Assembly: GCA_040506895.1 (NCBI GenBank)
Contig: JBEVVY010000001.1
Span: 1,364,001 to 1,428,000 of the forward strand
Origin: Sedimenticola_A sp040506895
GTDB taxonomy: Bacteria > Pseudomonadota > Gammaproteobacteria > Chromatiales > Chromatiaceae
Direction of reading: 5' to 3'
Length of the DNA stretch: 64,000 bases
Below, one piece after another: positions 16,525-23,501 of this stretch. How positions within the stretch are numbered: position 1 is the first letter of the stretch; each line of letters opens with the position of its first letter. The position numbers and the translations under genes are program-made. Under the pieces are notes generated by a model, which ran no database searches, was not told where the DNA came from, and was given only the letters and a program-made list of their open reading frames with translations.

Positions 16525-17322
16525 ATGAAACCGACTTCACCTATCGGCGTATTCGACTCCGGTATCGGTGGCCTGAGTATACTCCACCACCTCCACCGCA
16601 CCCTGCCCAACGAAGACCTGGTCTACGTCGCCGACAACGGTTTCGCTCCGTACGGTGAGCGCTCACCGGATGAGATCAGGGCCCGCTCAAGGCACATTGC
16701 CCGGTTTCTCCTCAGCCAGGATGTAAAGGCCATCGTGGTCGCCTGCAACACCGCCACCGCCGTCTCCATTGCGGATCTCAGGCAGCGGTTCGACCTGCCC
16801 ATCATCGGCATTGAGCCGGGACTGAAACCGGCCGCCAACCGCACACGCAGCGGTGTGATCGGCATCCTCGCCACCCAGGGGACCCTCGGCAGCGAGAAGT
16901 ACAGCCACCTGGTGAACCGTCATGGCCGGGAGGTGGCGGTGGTCTCCCAGGTCTGCAACGGCCTGGCGGACAGGGTCGAGCTGGGACTGATCGATAGCGA
17001 TGAGACCCGCAGCCTGCTGGCCGGATACCTGCAACCGATCATCAAGCAGGGAGCGGACACCATCGCCCTCGGCTGTACCCACTACCCTTTTCTGATCCCC
17101 GAGATCCGCCGCATCACGGGCGAGGCCATGGAGATCATCGATACGGGCCAGGCGGTCGCCAGCGAGACCGCCCGTCGGCTCGAAGCGGTCAACCGAAACC
17201 CCCAGGCCGACAGGGTGGGCAGTGTATCCTTTTTCTCCAGTGGAAATCCCGCGACAACCAGCGAAAGAGTGGCGCGTTACTGGCAGGCCCAGGTTTCAGT
17301 GAACCCATTGCCCTTGTGCTAA
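16525..17322 (+). CDS. murI: Glutamate racemase MurI
   Basis: A 265-residue cytosolic enzyme making D-glutamate for peptidoglycan. The N-terminus IGVFDSGIGGLSIL contains D11 and S12 of the active site. The two catalytic cysteines are C74 in VACNTATA and C184 in GCTHYPF. YVADNGFAPYGERS corresponds to the conserved YxxDxxxxPYG segment. An in-frame start exists 54 bases upstream inside the previous gene, but the ATG at 16525 gives the family's normal N-terminus; no strong ribosome site is seen, which fits translational coupling. Closing part of the amide-metabolism run, though MurI is a housekeeping gene and may be here by chance. Confidence 0.95.
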   Translation: MKPTSPIGVFDSGIGGLSILHHLHRTLPNEDLVYVADNGFAPYGERSPDEIRARSRHIARFLLSQDVKAIVVACNTATAVSIADLRQRFDLPIIGIEPGLKPAANRTRSGVIGILATQGTLGSEKYSHLVNRHGREVAVVSQVCNGLADRVELGLIDSDETRSLLAGYLQPIIKQGADTIALGCTHYPFLIPEIRRITGEAMEIIDTGQAVASETARRLEAVNRNPQADRVGSVSFFSSGNPATTSERVARYWQAQVSVNPLPLC

Positions 17323-17368
17323 TCCAAAGAGGGTATACTGCCGACAGAAACCACCGAGAGGTCACCGG

Positions 17369-17863
17369 ATGCAACCACACTCCTCCACTCCCTACTCCGC
17401 CCCCCTGATAAAGGCCATCCTTTTCGGCCTGCTTCTGCTCCTCCCGCTGACCGGACTGGCCAGCCAGGTCGACCGCATCATTGCTGCCGCGGAGAGACCC
17501 GACGGCATCGTGTTCGAGGTGGTCAGTGGAGATGAAGATGCCCTCGACCGTCTACTGCCGGTAATCCGTGAAGATATAGCGCGGCTGCGAAAGCATTTTC
17601 CCGGTCTCGATGTTGCGGTAGTGAGCCACGGTTCGGAACAGTTTGCCCTGATGACAGAGGAAACGGCCGCGTTCAGGGAGACCCACGATACGGTTCAGCG
17701 CCTTGTCGATGACGATGTGCCGGTCCATGTCTGCGGGACACACGCCTCCTGGCGGGGCCGTGACGACCAGGATTTCCCGGCCTACATCGACGTCGCCCCA
17801 TCGGGACCTGCCCAGATCAACCAGTACATCGAGCTGGGCTTCCTGCACATCCTCGTTGACTGA
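17369..17863 (+). CDS. Exported DsrE/DsrF-like protein
   Basis: A 164-residue protein with an N-terminal signal peptide or membrane anchor (residues 13-33, IKAILFGLLLLLPLTGLA). The rest resembles the DsrE/TusD-like fold: FEVVSGDEDALDRLLPVI, then FPGLDVAVVSHGSEQFALM and VHVCGTHASWRG, with one cysteine (in VCGTHA) at the place of the DsrE/TusD sulfur-carrier cysteine. Family members relay sulfur as persulfide or act as redox partners. Export to the periplasm would be unusual for the cytoplasmic DsrEFH complex but is common in the wider single-domain group. The next gene, 24 bp on, is a TSUP permease, a family that includes sulfite and other C1/S exporters, which supports a sulfur role. Confidence 0.78.
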   Translation: MQPHSSTPYSAPLIKAILFGLLLLLPLTGLASQVDRIIAAAERPDGIVFEVVSGDEDALDRLLPVIREDIARLRKHFPGLDVAVVSHGSEQFALMTEETAAFRETHDTVQRLVDDDVPVHVCGTHASWRGRDDQDFPAYIDVAPSGPAQINQYIELGFLHILVD

Positions 17864-17886
17864 ACTGCACCGGATAACCCGAGGGA

Positions 17887-18657
17887 ATGGTTGAACCCCA
17901 GATAGACCTGCTGCTGTTGGCGCTGCTGTTCGGTACCGGCCTGGTTGCCGGTGCCGTGGATGCCATTGCCGGCGGCGGAGGGCTGATCGCCCTGCCGGTC
18001 CTGCTTTCAACCGGCATATCACCGGTGGAGGCGCTGGCCACCAACAAGCTCCAGGGTTCTTTCGGTACCTTCTCGTCCAGCCTGTTCTTTATCCGTAAAA
18101 AGATGATCGACCTGAAGCAGGCCAGCTTCATGGTTGCCTGTACCTTCATCGGCTCCATGCTGGGTACGCTGCTTGTGCAGATGATCGATCTCTCGTTCCT
18201 GACCGCCTTTATCCCGATCCTCCTGATCCTGGTGGCCCTCTACTTTCTTCTTACGCCAAGCATCCATGAAGAGCAGGCCAGGGAGCGCATCGGCACCTCC
18301 CTGTTCGGCCTGACCGTGGGATTCGGCGCCGGCTTTTACGATGGTTTCTTCGGCCCGGGAACGGGCTCGTTCTTCCTGATCGGCTTTGTCACCCTGTTGG
18401 GCTACGGACTGATCAAGGCCACGGCCCACACCAAGCTGCTCAACTTCACGAGTAATATCGCCTCCCTGCTGCTTTTCATCATCGCCGGACAGGTGGTCTG
18501 GACCCTGGGCCTGGCCATGGCCCTGGGGCAGTTTATCGGTGGCCGGCTTGGTGCACATATGGCCTTTCTGAAAGGTGCGAAGATCATCCGTCCGCTGATC
18601 GTCATCGTCACCCTCAGCATCAGTGCCAAGCTGCTGTTTGAGTTCTGGTCCTCCTGA
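17887..18657 (+). CDS. TSUP-family (TauE/SafE) anion permease
   Basis: A 256-residue inner-membrane protein with about eight hydrophobic helices. It opens with LLLALLFGTGLVAGAVDAIAGGGGLIALPVLLSTG, the glycine-rich first half-repeat typical of TauE/SafE proteins, then EALATNKLQGSFGTFSSSLFF. The second half-repeat is VGFGAGFYDGFFGPGTGSFFLIGFVTLLG followed by ATAHTKLLNFTSNIASL. This inner duplication is the family hallmark. Members export sulfite, sulfoacetate or related anions, but many are uncharacterised. Coupling to the DsrE-like gene suggests a sulfur anion. The gene is the last of the co-oriented run before tRNA-Gly. Confidence 0.92.
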   Translation: MVEPQIDLLLLALLFGTGLVAGAVDAIAGGGGLIALPVLLSTGISPVEALATNKLQGSFGTFSSSLFFIRKKMIDLKQASFMVACTFIGSMLGTLLVQMIDLSFLTAFIPILLILVALYFLLTPSIHEEQARERIGTSLFGLTVGFGAGFYDGFFGPGTGSFFLIGFVTLLGYGLIKATAHTKLLNFTSNIASLLLFIIAGQVVWTLGLAMALGQFIGGRLGAHMAFLKGAKIIRPLIVIVTLSISAKLLFEFWSS

Positions 18658-18781
18658 GTCACGGGTATTGATTTCACCGCCGTTAAGCAGTATTTTTGTT
18701 CCTGTCCGGTCAGGAAGCCCGGCAGGATCGAGAGAAAACCGGAAATCGGATTGCGAACAAGCCACTGAAGCGGTTTTTCCC

Positions 18782-18809
18782 TTGACAGCGGGAGCGTAGT
18801 ACATACAAT
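18782..18809 (+). promoter_or_regulatory. Sigma-70 promoter of tRNA-Gly
   Basis: TTGACA at 18782-18787 and TACAAT at 18804-18809 with a 16-bp spacer, ending 16 bp before the tRNA 5' end. The -35 is consensus and the -10 has one mismatch. Confidence 0.8.
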
Positions 18810-18825
18810 AGCTGCCTCTCACGAC

Positions 18826-18901
18826 GCGGGAATAGCTCAGTTGGTAGAGCACAACCTTGCCAAGGTTGGGGTCGCGAGTTCGAATCTCGTTTCCCGCTCC
18901 A
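18826..18901 (+). tRNA. tRNA-Gly, anticodon GCC
   Basis: A 76-nt cloverleaf with the 3' CCA encoded. Acceptor stem GCGGGAA pairs with TTCCCGC. The D-loop reads AGCTCAGTTGGTAGAGC. The anticodon stem CAACC/GGTTG encloses TTGCCAA, giving anticodon GCC for glycine codons GGC and GGU. The T-arm is CGAGTTCGAATCTCG. A consensus promoter precedes it and a terminator follows at 14 nt, so it is a single-gene transcription unit. Confidence 0.97.
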
Positions 18902-18914
18902 AATCTCAGATCAA

Positions 18915-18947
18915 GGCCCGGACGCCCTTTTGGCTCCGGGCCTTTTT
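18915..18947 (+). terminator. Rho-independent terminator of tRNA-Gly
   Basis: GGCCCGGA pairs with TCCGGGCC around a 12-nt loop, directly followed by TTTTT. It lies 14 nt after the tRNA CCA end. Confidence 0.92.
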
Positions 18948-19023
18948 CGTATTCGGTCATAGACCCTGTACGCGAGGCTGAACCTCCCGATCCCCTGTCA
19001 CAACCACACAAACAGGCATCACC

Positions 19024-19281
19024 ATGCACTACTGGTTACAACTGGGATCAAGCAGGTTAAGGATTGACATAGAGATAGCATTTTCAGAGCAGGCTGCACT
19101 GCTTGACGCCCTGCACGACTGCCGTCGCCGGGAGGCGTGTGGAGAGGCGCAATGCGCGCTCCCCGGCACACCCCGGATCCAGCGCTTCGACAACGCCATC
19201 CAGCTCAACCTGGAGTATCCAGCCGGCATGGAGATAGACCAGGCCTCTATCCATCGCTGCATGAAGCACGTACTGGTATAA
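19024..19281 (+). CDS. Hypothetical protein, 85 residues
   Basis: A short frame that starts MHYWLQLGSSRLRIDIEI and continues with an alpha-helical, cysteine-containing part (LHDCRRREACGEAQC) and an ending HRCMKHVLV. No family is recognised and no clear ribosome site precedes it. It lies after the tRNA terminator, in the same direction as the upstream genes, and points toward pntB, which is on the other strand. The protein is compact, without a signal peptide or membrane segment. It could be a small ferredoxin-thioredoxin-like regulator or simply a chance frame; only comparison across genomes would tell. Confidence 0.4.
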   Translation: MHYWLQLGSSRLRIDIEIAFSEQAALLDALHDCRRREACGEAQCALPGTPRIQRFDNAIQLNLEYPAGMEIDQASIHRCMKHVLV

Positions 19282-19366
19282 AACAGAACCTTTCCATATC
19301 CAGGAATATCCGTTGCAGCACTGGCATAAACAGGCACTGTAATGCGGGACTGATACACACAAAACT

Positions 19367-19394
19367 CAGGCAGACAGTATAGAAATACTGCCTG
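19367..19394. terminator. Hairpin downstream of pntB
   Basis: CAGGCAG and CTGCCTG are perfect complements around a 14-nt loop, in which CAGTAT/ATACTG can pair as an alternative. It lies about 105 bp after the pntB stop on its strand. There is no T-run, so a terminator role is only possible. Confidence 0.35.
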
Positions 19395-19498
19395 CTGATT
19401 CGCAGATCTCACGTAAGCTGATCGCCAGTTGTGTTTATTAACCCGTTGGTGAGACCGTTAGAAGACAATACCCCGGGTACTGTTGCAGCCTATCTGGA

Positions 19499-20899
19499 TC
19501 AGTGCCCCCCACCCTTCAGTGCGGTCACCATGCCCTCGATGGTGTCCTTGGCGTCACCGAAGATCAGCGAGGTGTTGTCCTGGTAGAACAGCAGGTTGTC
19601 GACACCGGAGTAGCCCGGGTTCATGGAGCGCTTCAGGAAGTAGACCTGGCGCGCCTTGGCCGCATCCAGGATCGGCATGCCGTAGATGGGGCTGGAGGTA
19701 TCGGTCTTGGCCGCGGGGTTGACCACGTCGTTGGCACCCACCACCAGCGCCACGTCGGCGGTGGGAAACTCCGGGTTGATCTCGTCGATCTCCAGCACGT
19801 GGTCGTAGGGGATATCCGCCTCGGCCAGCAGCACGTTCATGTGACCGGGCATACGGCCCGCCACCGGGTGGATGGCGAACTTCACCTCCACACCGCGCGC
19901 CTCCAGCAGCTCCATCATCTCCTTCAGGGCATGCTGGGCCTGGGCCACGGCCATGCCGTAACCGGGGATCACGATCACCTTGTTGGCGTCCTCCATCCAG
20001 TAGATGGCATCGTCCACCGCGGCGGACTTGACACCCTTCTGGGCCGCCTGTGCACCGGCGGAGTCCCCTGCCCCGGCATCGGAACCGAAGCCGCCGAACA
20101 CCACGTTGATGATGGAGCGGTTCATCGCCTTGCACATGATGTAGGAGAGGATCGCACCGGAGAAGCCGACGATGGCGCCGACGATGATCAGCAGGTTGTT
20201 GCCGAGGGTGAAACCGGTGGCCGCAGCCGCCCATCCCGAGTAGCTGTTGAGCATGGAGATGATCACCGGCATGTCTGCACCACCGATGGGAATGATCAGT
20301 GTCACGCCGATCACGAAGGCGAGAAGGGTCATGATGGCCAGGGAGACGATACTGCCGGTCATGGCGAAGTGGACACCCAGGGCGATGGTCACCAGGGCGA
20401 TGAGCGCGTTCAGGGCGTGCTGGCCGGTGAACTTGACCGGTGCACCGGAGATAATGCCCTGGAGCTTGCCGAAGGCGATCACGGAACCGGTGAAGGTGAT
20501 GGCACCGATGATGATACCGGCGGAGAGTTCACCCATGAGCACGGCGTTGAGCAGGTCGGCGTCGCGCTTGTTGAGGAAGGTACCAATGGCCACCAGCACC
20601 GCGGCCATACCGACGAAGCTGTGCAGGGCGGCGACCAGCTGGGGCATGGCGGTCATCTGCACCCGCGAGGCCAGCACGGTGCCGACCACGGCACCGGCGG
20701 ATACGCCGGCGATGATGAAGCCGTAGGACTGCACCTCGGTGCCCAGCAGGGTGGCGGCGATGGCGATGACCATGCCGGTCATGCCGTAGAAGTTGCCGTT
20801 GCGTGCCGAGGCGGGATGGGTCAGCCCCTTCAGCGCCAGGATGAACAGCACGGCGGATACGAGATAGGCGATAGCCTGTGTGTTTGCGGAGATCTCCAT
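19499..20899 (-). CDS. pntB: NAD(P) transhydrogenase subunit beta
   Basis: A 466-residue inner-membrane subunit of proton-translocating transhydrogenase, which drives NADPH formation from NADH and NADP+ using the proton gradient. The N-terminal 260 residues hold about nine membrane helices, including GNFYGMTGMVIAIAATLLGTEV and the conserved GADMPVIISMLNSYSGWAAAATGF. The C-terminal NADP-binding domain (dIII) starts near 290 and shows VIVIPGYGMAVAQAQH, HPVAGRMPGHMNVLLAEADIPYD, NDVVNPAA and GYSGVDNLLF. Length is normal. It lies 11 bp after pntAB, so the three subunits form one operon in the order AA, AB, B. Confidence 0.97.
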   Translation of the reverse strand: MEISANTQAIAYLVSAVLFILALKGLTHPASARNGNFYGMTGMVIAIAATLLGTEVQSYGFIIAGVSAGAVVGTVLASRVQMTAMPQLVAALHSFVGMAAVLVAIGTFLNKRDADLLNAVLMGELSAGIIIGAITFTGSVIAFGKLQGIISGAPVKFTGQHALNALIALVTIALGVHFAMTGSIVSLAIMTLLAFVIGVTLIIPIGGADMPVIISMLNSYSGWAAAATGFTLGNNLLIIVGAIVGFSGAILSYIMCKAMNRSIINVVFGGFGSDAGAGDSAGAQAAQKGVKSAAVDDAIYWMEDANKVIVIPGYGMAVAQAQHALKEMMELLEARGVEVKFAIHPVAGRMPGHMNVLLAEADIPYDHVLEIDEINPEFPTADVALVVGANDVVNPAAKTDTSSPIYGMPILDAAKARQVYFLKRSMNPGYSGVDNLLFYQDNTSLIFGDAKDTIEGMVTALKGGGH

Positions 20900-20910
20900 C
20901 GTTCAGACCC

Positions 20911-21201
20911 TCACTTCTTCTTGTCTTTCTTGAACATGGAGAGCATCCGGTGGGTCACCAGGAAGCCGCCAAATACGTTGATGGATGCAAGGAATACCGC
21001 GACGAACCCCATGATCTCGGCGGTGGTACCCGCGCTTTCCAGGCCGGTGACCAGCAGCGCACCGACGATCACGATGCCGGAGATGGCGTTGGTCAGCGCC
21101 ACCAGCGGCGTGTGCAGTGCCGGGGTAACGCCCCAGATCACCCAGTATCCGATAAAGCAGGAGAGCACAAAGATATAGAGTGCTACGAGTGTTTCAGGCA
21201 T
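20911..21201 (-). CDS. pntAB: NAD(P) transhydrogenase subunit alpha, part 2 (membrane part)
   Basis: A 96-residue membrane protein with about three helices. It corresponds to the C-terminal dII part of the single-chain E. coli PntA. Typical segments are LYIFVLSCFIGYWVIWGVTPALHTPLVALTNAISGI, cut here as two adjacent helices, and INVFGGFLVTHRMLSMFKKDKK at the end. The split into two alpha polypeptides is the arrangement seen in Rhodospirillum and many other proteobacteria. The gene lies 47 bp after pntAA and 11 bp before pntB. Confidence 0.95.
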   Translation of the reverse strand: MPETLVALYIFVLSCFIGYWVIWGVTPALHTPLVALTNAISGIVIVGALLVTGLESAGTTAEIMGFVAVFLASINVFGGFLVTHRMLSMFKKDKKK

Positions 21202-21248
21202 TGGGAAGACTCCCTCAATTCAAATTCTGTCGGACCGGGGCCCGGTAA

Positions 21249-22343
21249 TCATTCAGCACGGACCAGGGCCGCCTGGGTGATCTCGTCTTCATCGAGATCC
21301 TTCAGCACCGGACCCTCCTCACCCTTATCGACCATGATGTTGAGCAGGTTGGCGATATTGTTGGCGAAGAAGGCGCTGGCATCGGAGGCCACCATGGCCG
21401 GGTAGTTGGTGTGGCCCACCAGGGTCACGCCGTGCTTTATCACCACCTGGTCTTTCTCGGTCAGGGGGCAGTTGCCGCCGTTGGCCGCGGCCAGGTCGAC
21501 GATCACCGAGCCCTCGCGCATGCGCTCGACCACATCCTCGGTGACCAGGGTCGGTGCGGGCCGGCAGGGGATCAGCGCGGTGGTGATGATCACGTGGGCC
21601 TTGGCCAGCTCGTCGGCCAGCATCGCCTGCTGTTTCGCCTTGGCCTCGTCGGAGAGCTCCTTGGCGTAACCGCCCTCGCCCGAGCCGCTCTCGCCGAGAT
21701 CCAGCTCGATCGCCTTGGCGCCAAGGGACTCGATCTGCTCCTTGGTCTCCGGGCGTACATCGTAGGCGTAGACGTCGGCACCGAGCCGGCGCGCGGTGGC
21801 GATGGCCTGCAGGCCGGCAACACCCACGCCGAGGATCACCACCCGGGCAGGCTTGGCAGAGCCGGCCGAGGTCATCATCAGGGGCAGGAAACGGCCGTAG
21901 TGGGCCGACGCCTCGATCACGGCACGGTAGCCGCCGATATTGGCCTGGGATGAGAGTACGTCCATGGACTGGGCACGGGAGATCCGGGGCACCCGCTCCA
22001 GGGCGATGGTGCGTACATTGCCGGCGTGCAGTGCAGCCAGGGTGCCGTCATCCTCGCAGGTCTCGATCATGGAGATGAGGATCGCGCCATCGGACAGGGC
22101 AGCCACCTCCTCCTGGCTCGGCTTGCGCACCTTGGCAACGATGTCGGCAGCCAGGGCGGTCCCGGCATCCACCAGGGTGGCGCCTTCGGCCTCGTACGCT
22201 TCGTCGGTGAAACGGGCATCGACACCGGCACCTTTTTCAACCAGCACCTCGAAACCCTTGCCGACCAGTTTCTTTACGACTTCAGGGGTGGTCGCGACAC
22301 GGGTTTCGCCGGCAACCGACTCCTTGGGAACTCCGATCTTCAT
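21249..22343 (-). CDS. pntAA: NAD(P) transhydrogenase subunit alpha, part 1 (NAD-binding)
   Basis: A 364-residue peripheral subunit that binds NAD(H), homologous to alanine dehydrogenase. The start MKIGVPKESVAGETRVA at 22343 is the conserved N-terminus; a longer in-frame start adds 30 unrelated residues and was rejected. The Rossmann glycine motif is VVILGVGVAGLQAIATARRLGA, followed by DVYAYDVRP. The flexible segment DLGESGSGEGGYAKELS is the mobile loop that closes on NAD. It contains RISRAQSMDVLSSQANIGGYRAV, a family signature. It is the first gene of the pnt operon. Confidence 0.96.
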   Translation of the reverse strand: MKIGVPKESVAGETRVATTPEVVKKLVGKGFEVLVEKGAGVDARFTDEAYEAEGATLVDAGTALAADIVAKVRKPSQEEVAALSDGAILISMIETCEDDGTLAALHAGNVRTIALERVPRISRAQSMDVLSSQANIGGYRAVIEASAHYGRFLPLMMTSAGSAKPARVVILGVGVAGLQAIATARRLGADVYAYDVRPETKEQIESLGAKAIELDLGESGSGEGGYAKELSDEAKAKQQAMLADELAKAHVIITTALIPCRPAPTLVTEDVVERMREGSVIVDLAAANGGNCPLTEKDQVVIKHGVTLVGHTNYPAMVASDASAFFANNIANLLNIMVDKGEEGPVLKDLDEDEITQAALVRAE

Positions 22344-22578
22344 AATGATTACTTCTTGTGACAGATAAGTCGATGAATATTTTTCCTGCACTTTACAATC
22401 TGAATGCGAACGCTTTGGATACATGGTGCGCACGCCATGATCCGAACATGCGACACCATTGCCTTCATAGTGCTGTGGGGAAATGGATAGAGCTGCTCCA
22501 CACTGAGCAACGCAATATCATTGATGCCACTTCACGTAGAGCAGACAGCAGATCAAATGTGCAGTGATCAGTTGATTA

Positions 22579-23490
22579 TCAGGCTTGGGCCCATGCTTCC
22601 CGAATCGTCCGCTTGGCATTGGCAATAACCAGTGCAGAGGTCTCTTCTGCCAGCAGAGGTCTTACTTCTGCACTAACGACCGGTGGGTTATCAGTATTCA
22701 GCAGCCCCATATCCAACAGCAGCCTGAAATAGTCGCGTACGTCCGGTGTGTCGATCGAACCACCGGGGAGGCCGAAACGCGGCTGCAGATCTCCGTACAA
22801 GAAGTGATCCCGCTCAACCACGCAGTTGCCGATATGGAAGTGCATGAAGAAATCCTTTACAAGCTCTATCGCCTCTTTTGGATCTTCCCGAAGCAACGGG
22901 AAGTGCGACAGGTCGGCAAGCACACCGAAATTATCGTGCGCGTCAGCCACGGGTTTGGCGACGTCACGGGTATCTGCGAATGTGCCGATGAGTGCCTTCT
23001 TGTCGATATCGCGATCGAACACCTTCAAGGTCACCCTCATATCACCATTGGCCTTGACGTAGTCGCATACCTCGTGCAGAAAATCCTCGAAGATCTTTTT
23101 CGCCTCTTCACGCCGCTCTTCTCCTGGATCCTTGCCGGACATCACCCGTAGATAGGTGGCACCAAGCTGGTATGCTTCGTCGACGCAGTTCTTGATGATA
23201 TTGAGCACACGGGCGCGTTCGGCAGCGTCGAAATGATGGGGATTCAGCTTTTGCGGCAACACCGTCGGCTGGGTTGCATAGCATACGGTCATGCCGGACA
23301 CTTCGAGCATCTTGCGTGCACGGTCCCGCTCGCGCACATCCTTGACGGGACCGAGCTCGACCACGTGCCAAAAATCGTCCTCGCAGATCTTTTCCAGCGT
23401 TGCGACATAGTCGCGACCCTGCATGACCTGAGGATAGGCTTTGAAATGAACCAAGCCCGGTTTCATGTACGCATACATTGAGTCCTGCAT
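22579..23490 (-). CDS. TIM-barrel sugar isomerase/epimerase-like protein
   Basis: A 303-residue protein of the xylose-isomerase-like TIM-barrel group. The start at 23490 gives MQDSMYAYMKPG; an upstream in-frame start 15 bases earlier is less likely. ICEDDFWHVVELGPV begins the barrel, VMSGKDPGEE and MRVTLKVFDRD carry likely metal ligands, and LADLSHFPLLREDP and FMHFHIGNCV hold the His residues expected from this fold. IolE, IolI, hydroxypyruvate isomerase and sugar epimerases share the fold, so the reaction is open. It is the last gene of the catabolic operon, 11 bp after the dehydratase, beside an IolD-like enzyme. An inosose dehydratase or keto-sugar isomerase role is possible but unproven. 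Confidence 0.82.
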   Translation of the reverse strand: MQDSMYAYMKPGLVHFKAYPQVMQGRDYVATLEKICEDDFWHVVELGPVKDVRERDRARKMLEVSGMTVCYATQPTVLPQKLNPHHFDAAERARVLNIIKNCVDEAYQLGATYLRVMSGKDPGEERREEAKKIFEDFLHEVCDYVKANGDMRVTLKVFDRDIDKKALIGTFADTRDVAKPVADAHDNFGVLADLSHFPLLREDPKEAIELVKDFFMHFHIGNCVVERDHFLYGDLQPRFGLPGGSIDTPDVRDYFRLLLDMGLLNTDNPPVVSAEVRPLLAEETSALVIANAKRTIREAWAQA

Positions 23491-23501
23491 TATTTTTCGC
23501 C

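Noticed and set aside
19502..21178. Long open frame of 558 codons on the plus strand across pntB and pntAB
   Set aside because: It is antisense to well-recognised pnt genes, is His/Gly/Asp-rich in a way typical for reversed GC-rich codons, and matches no family.
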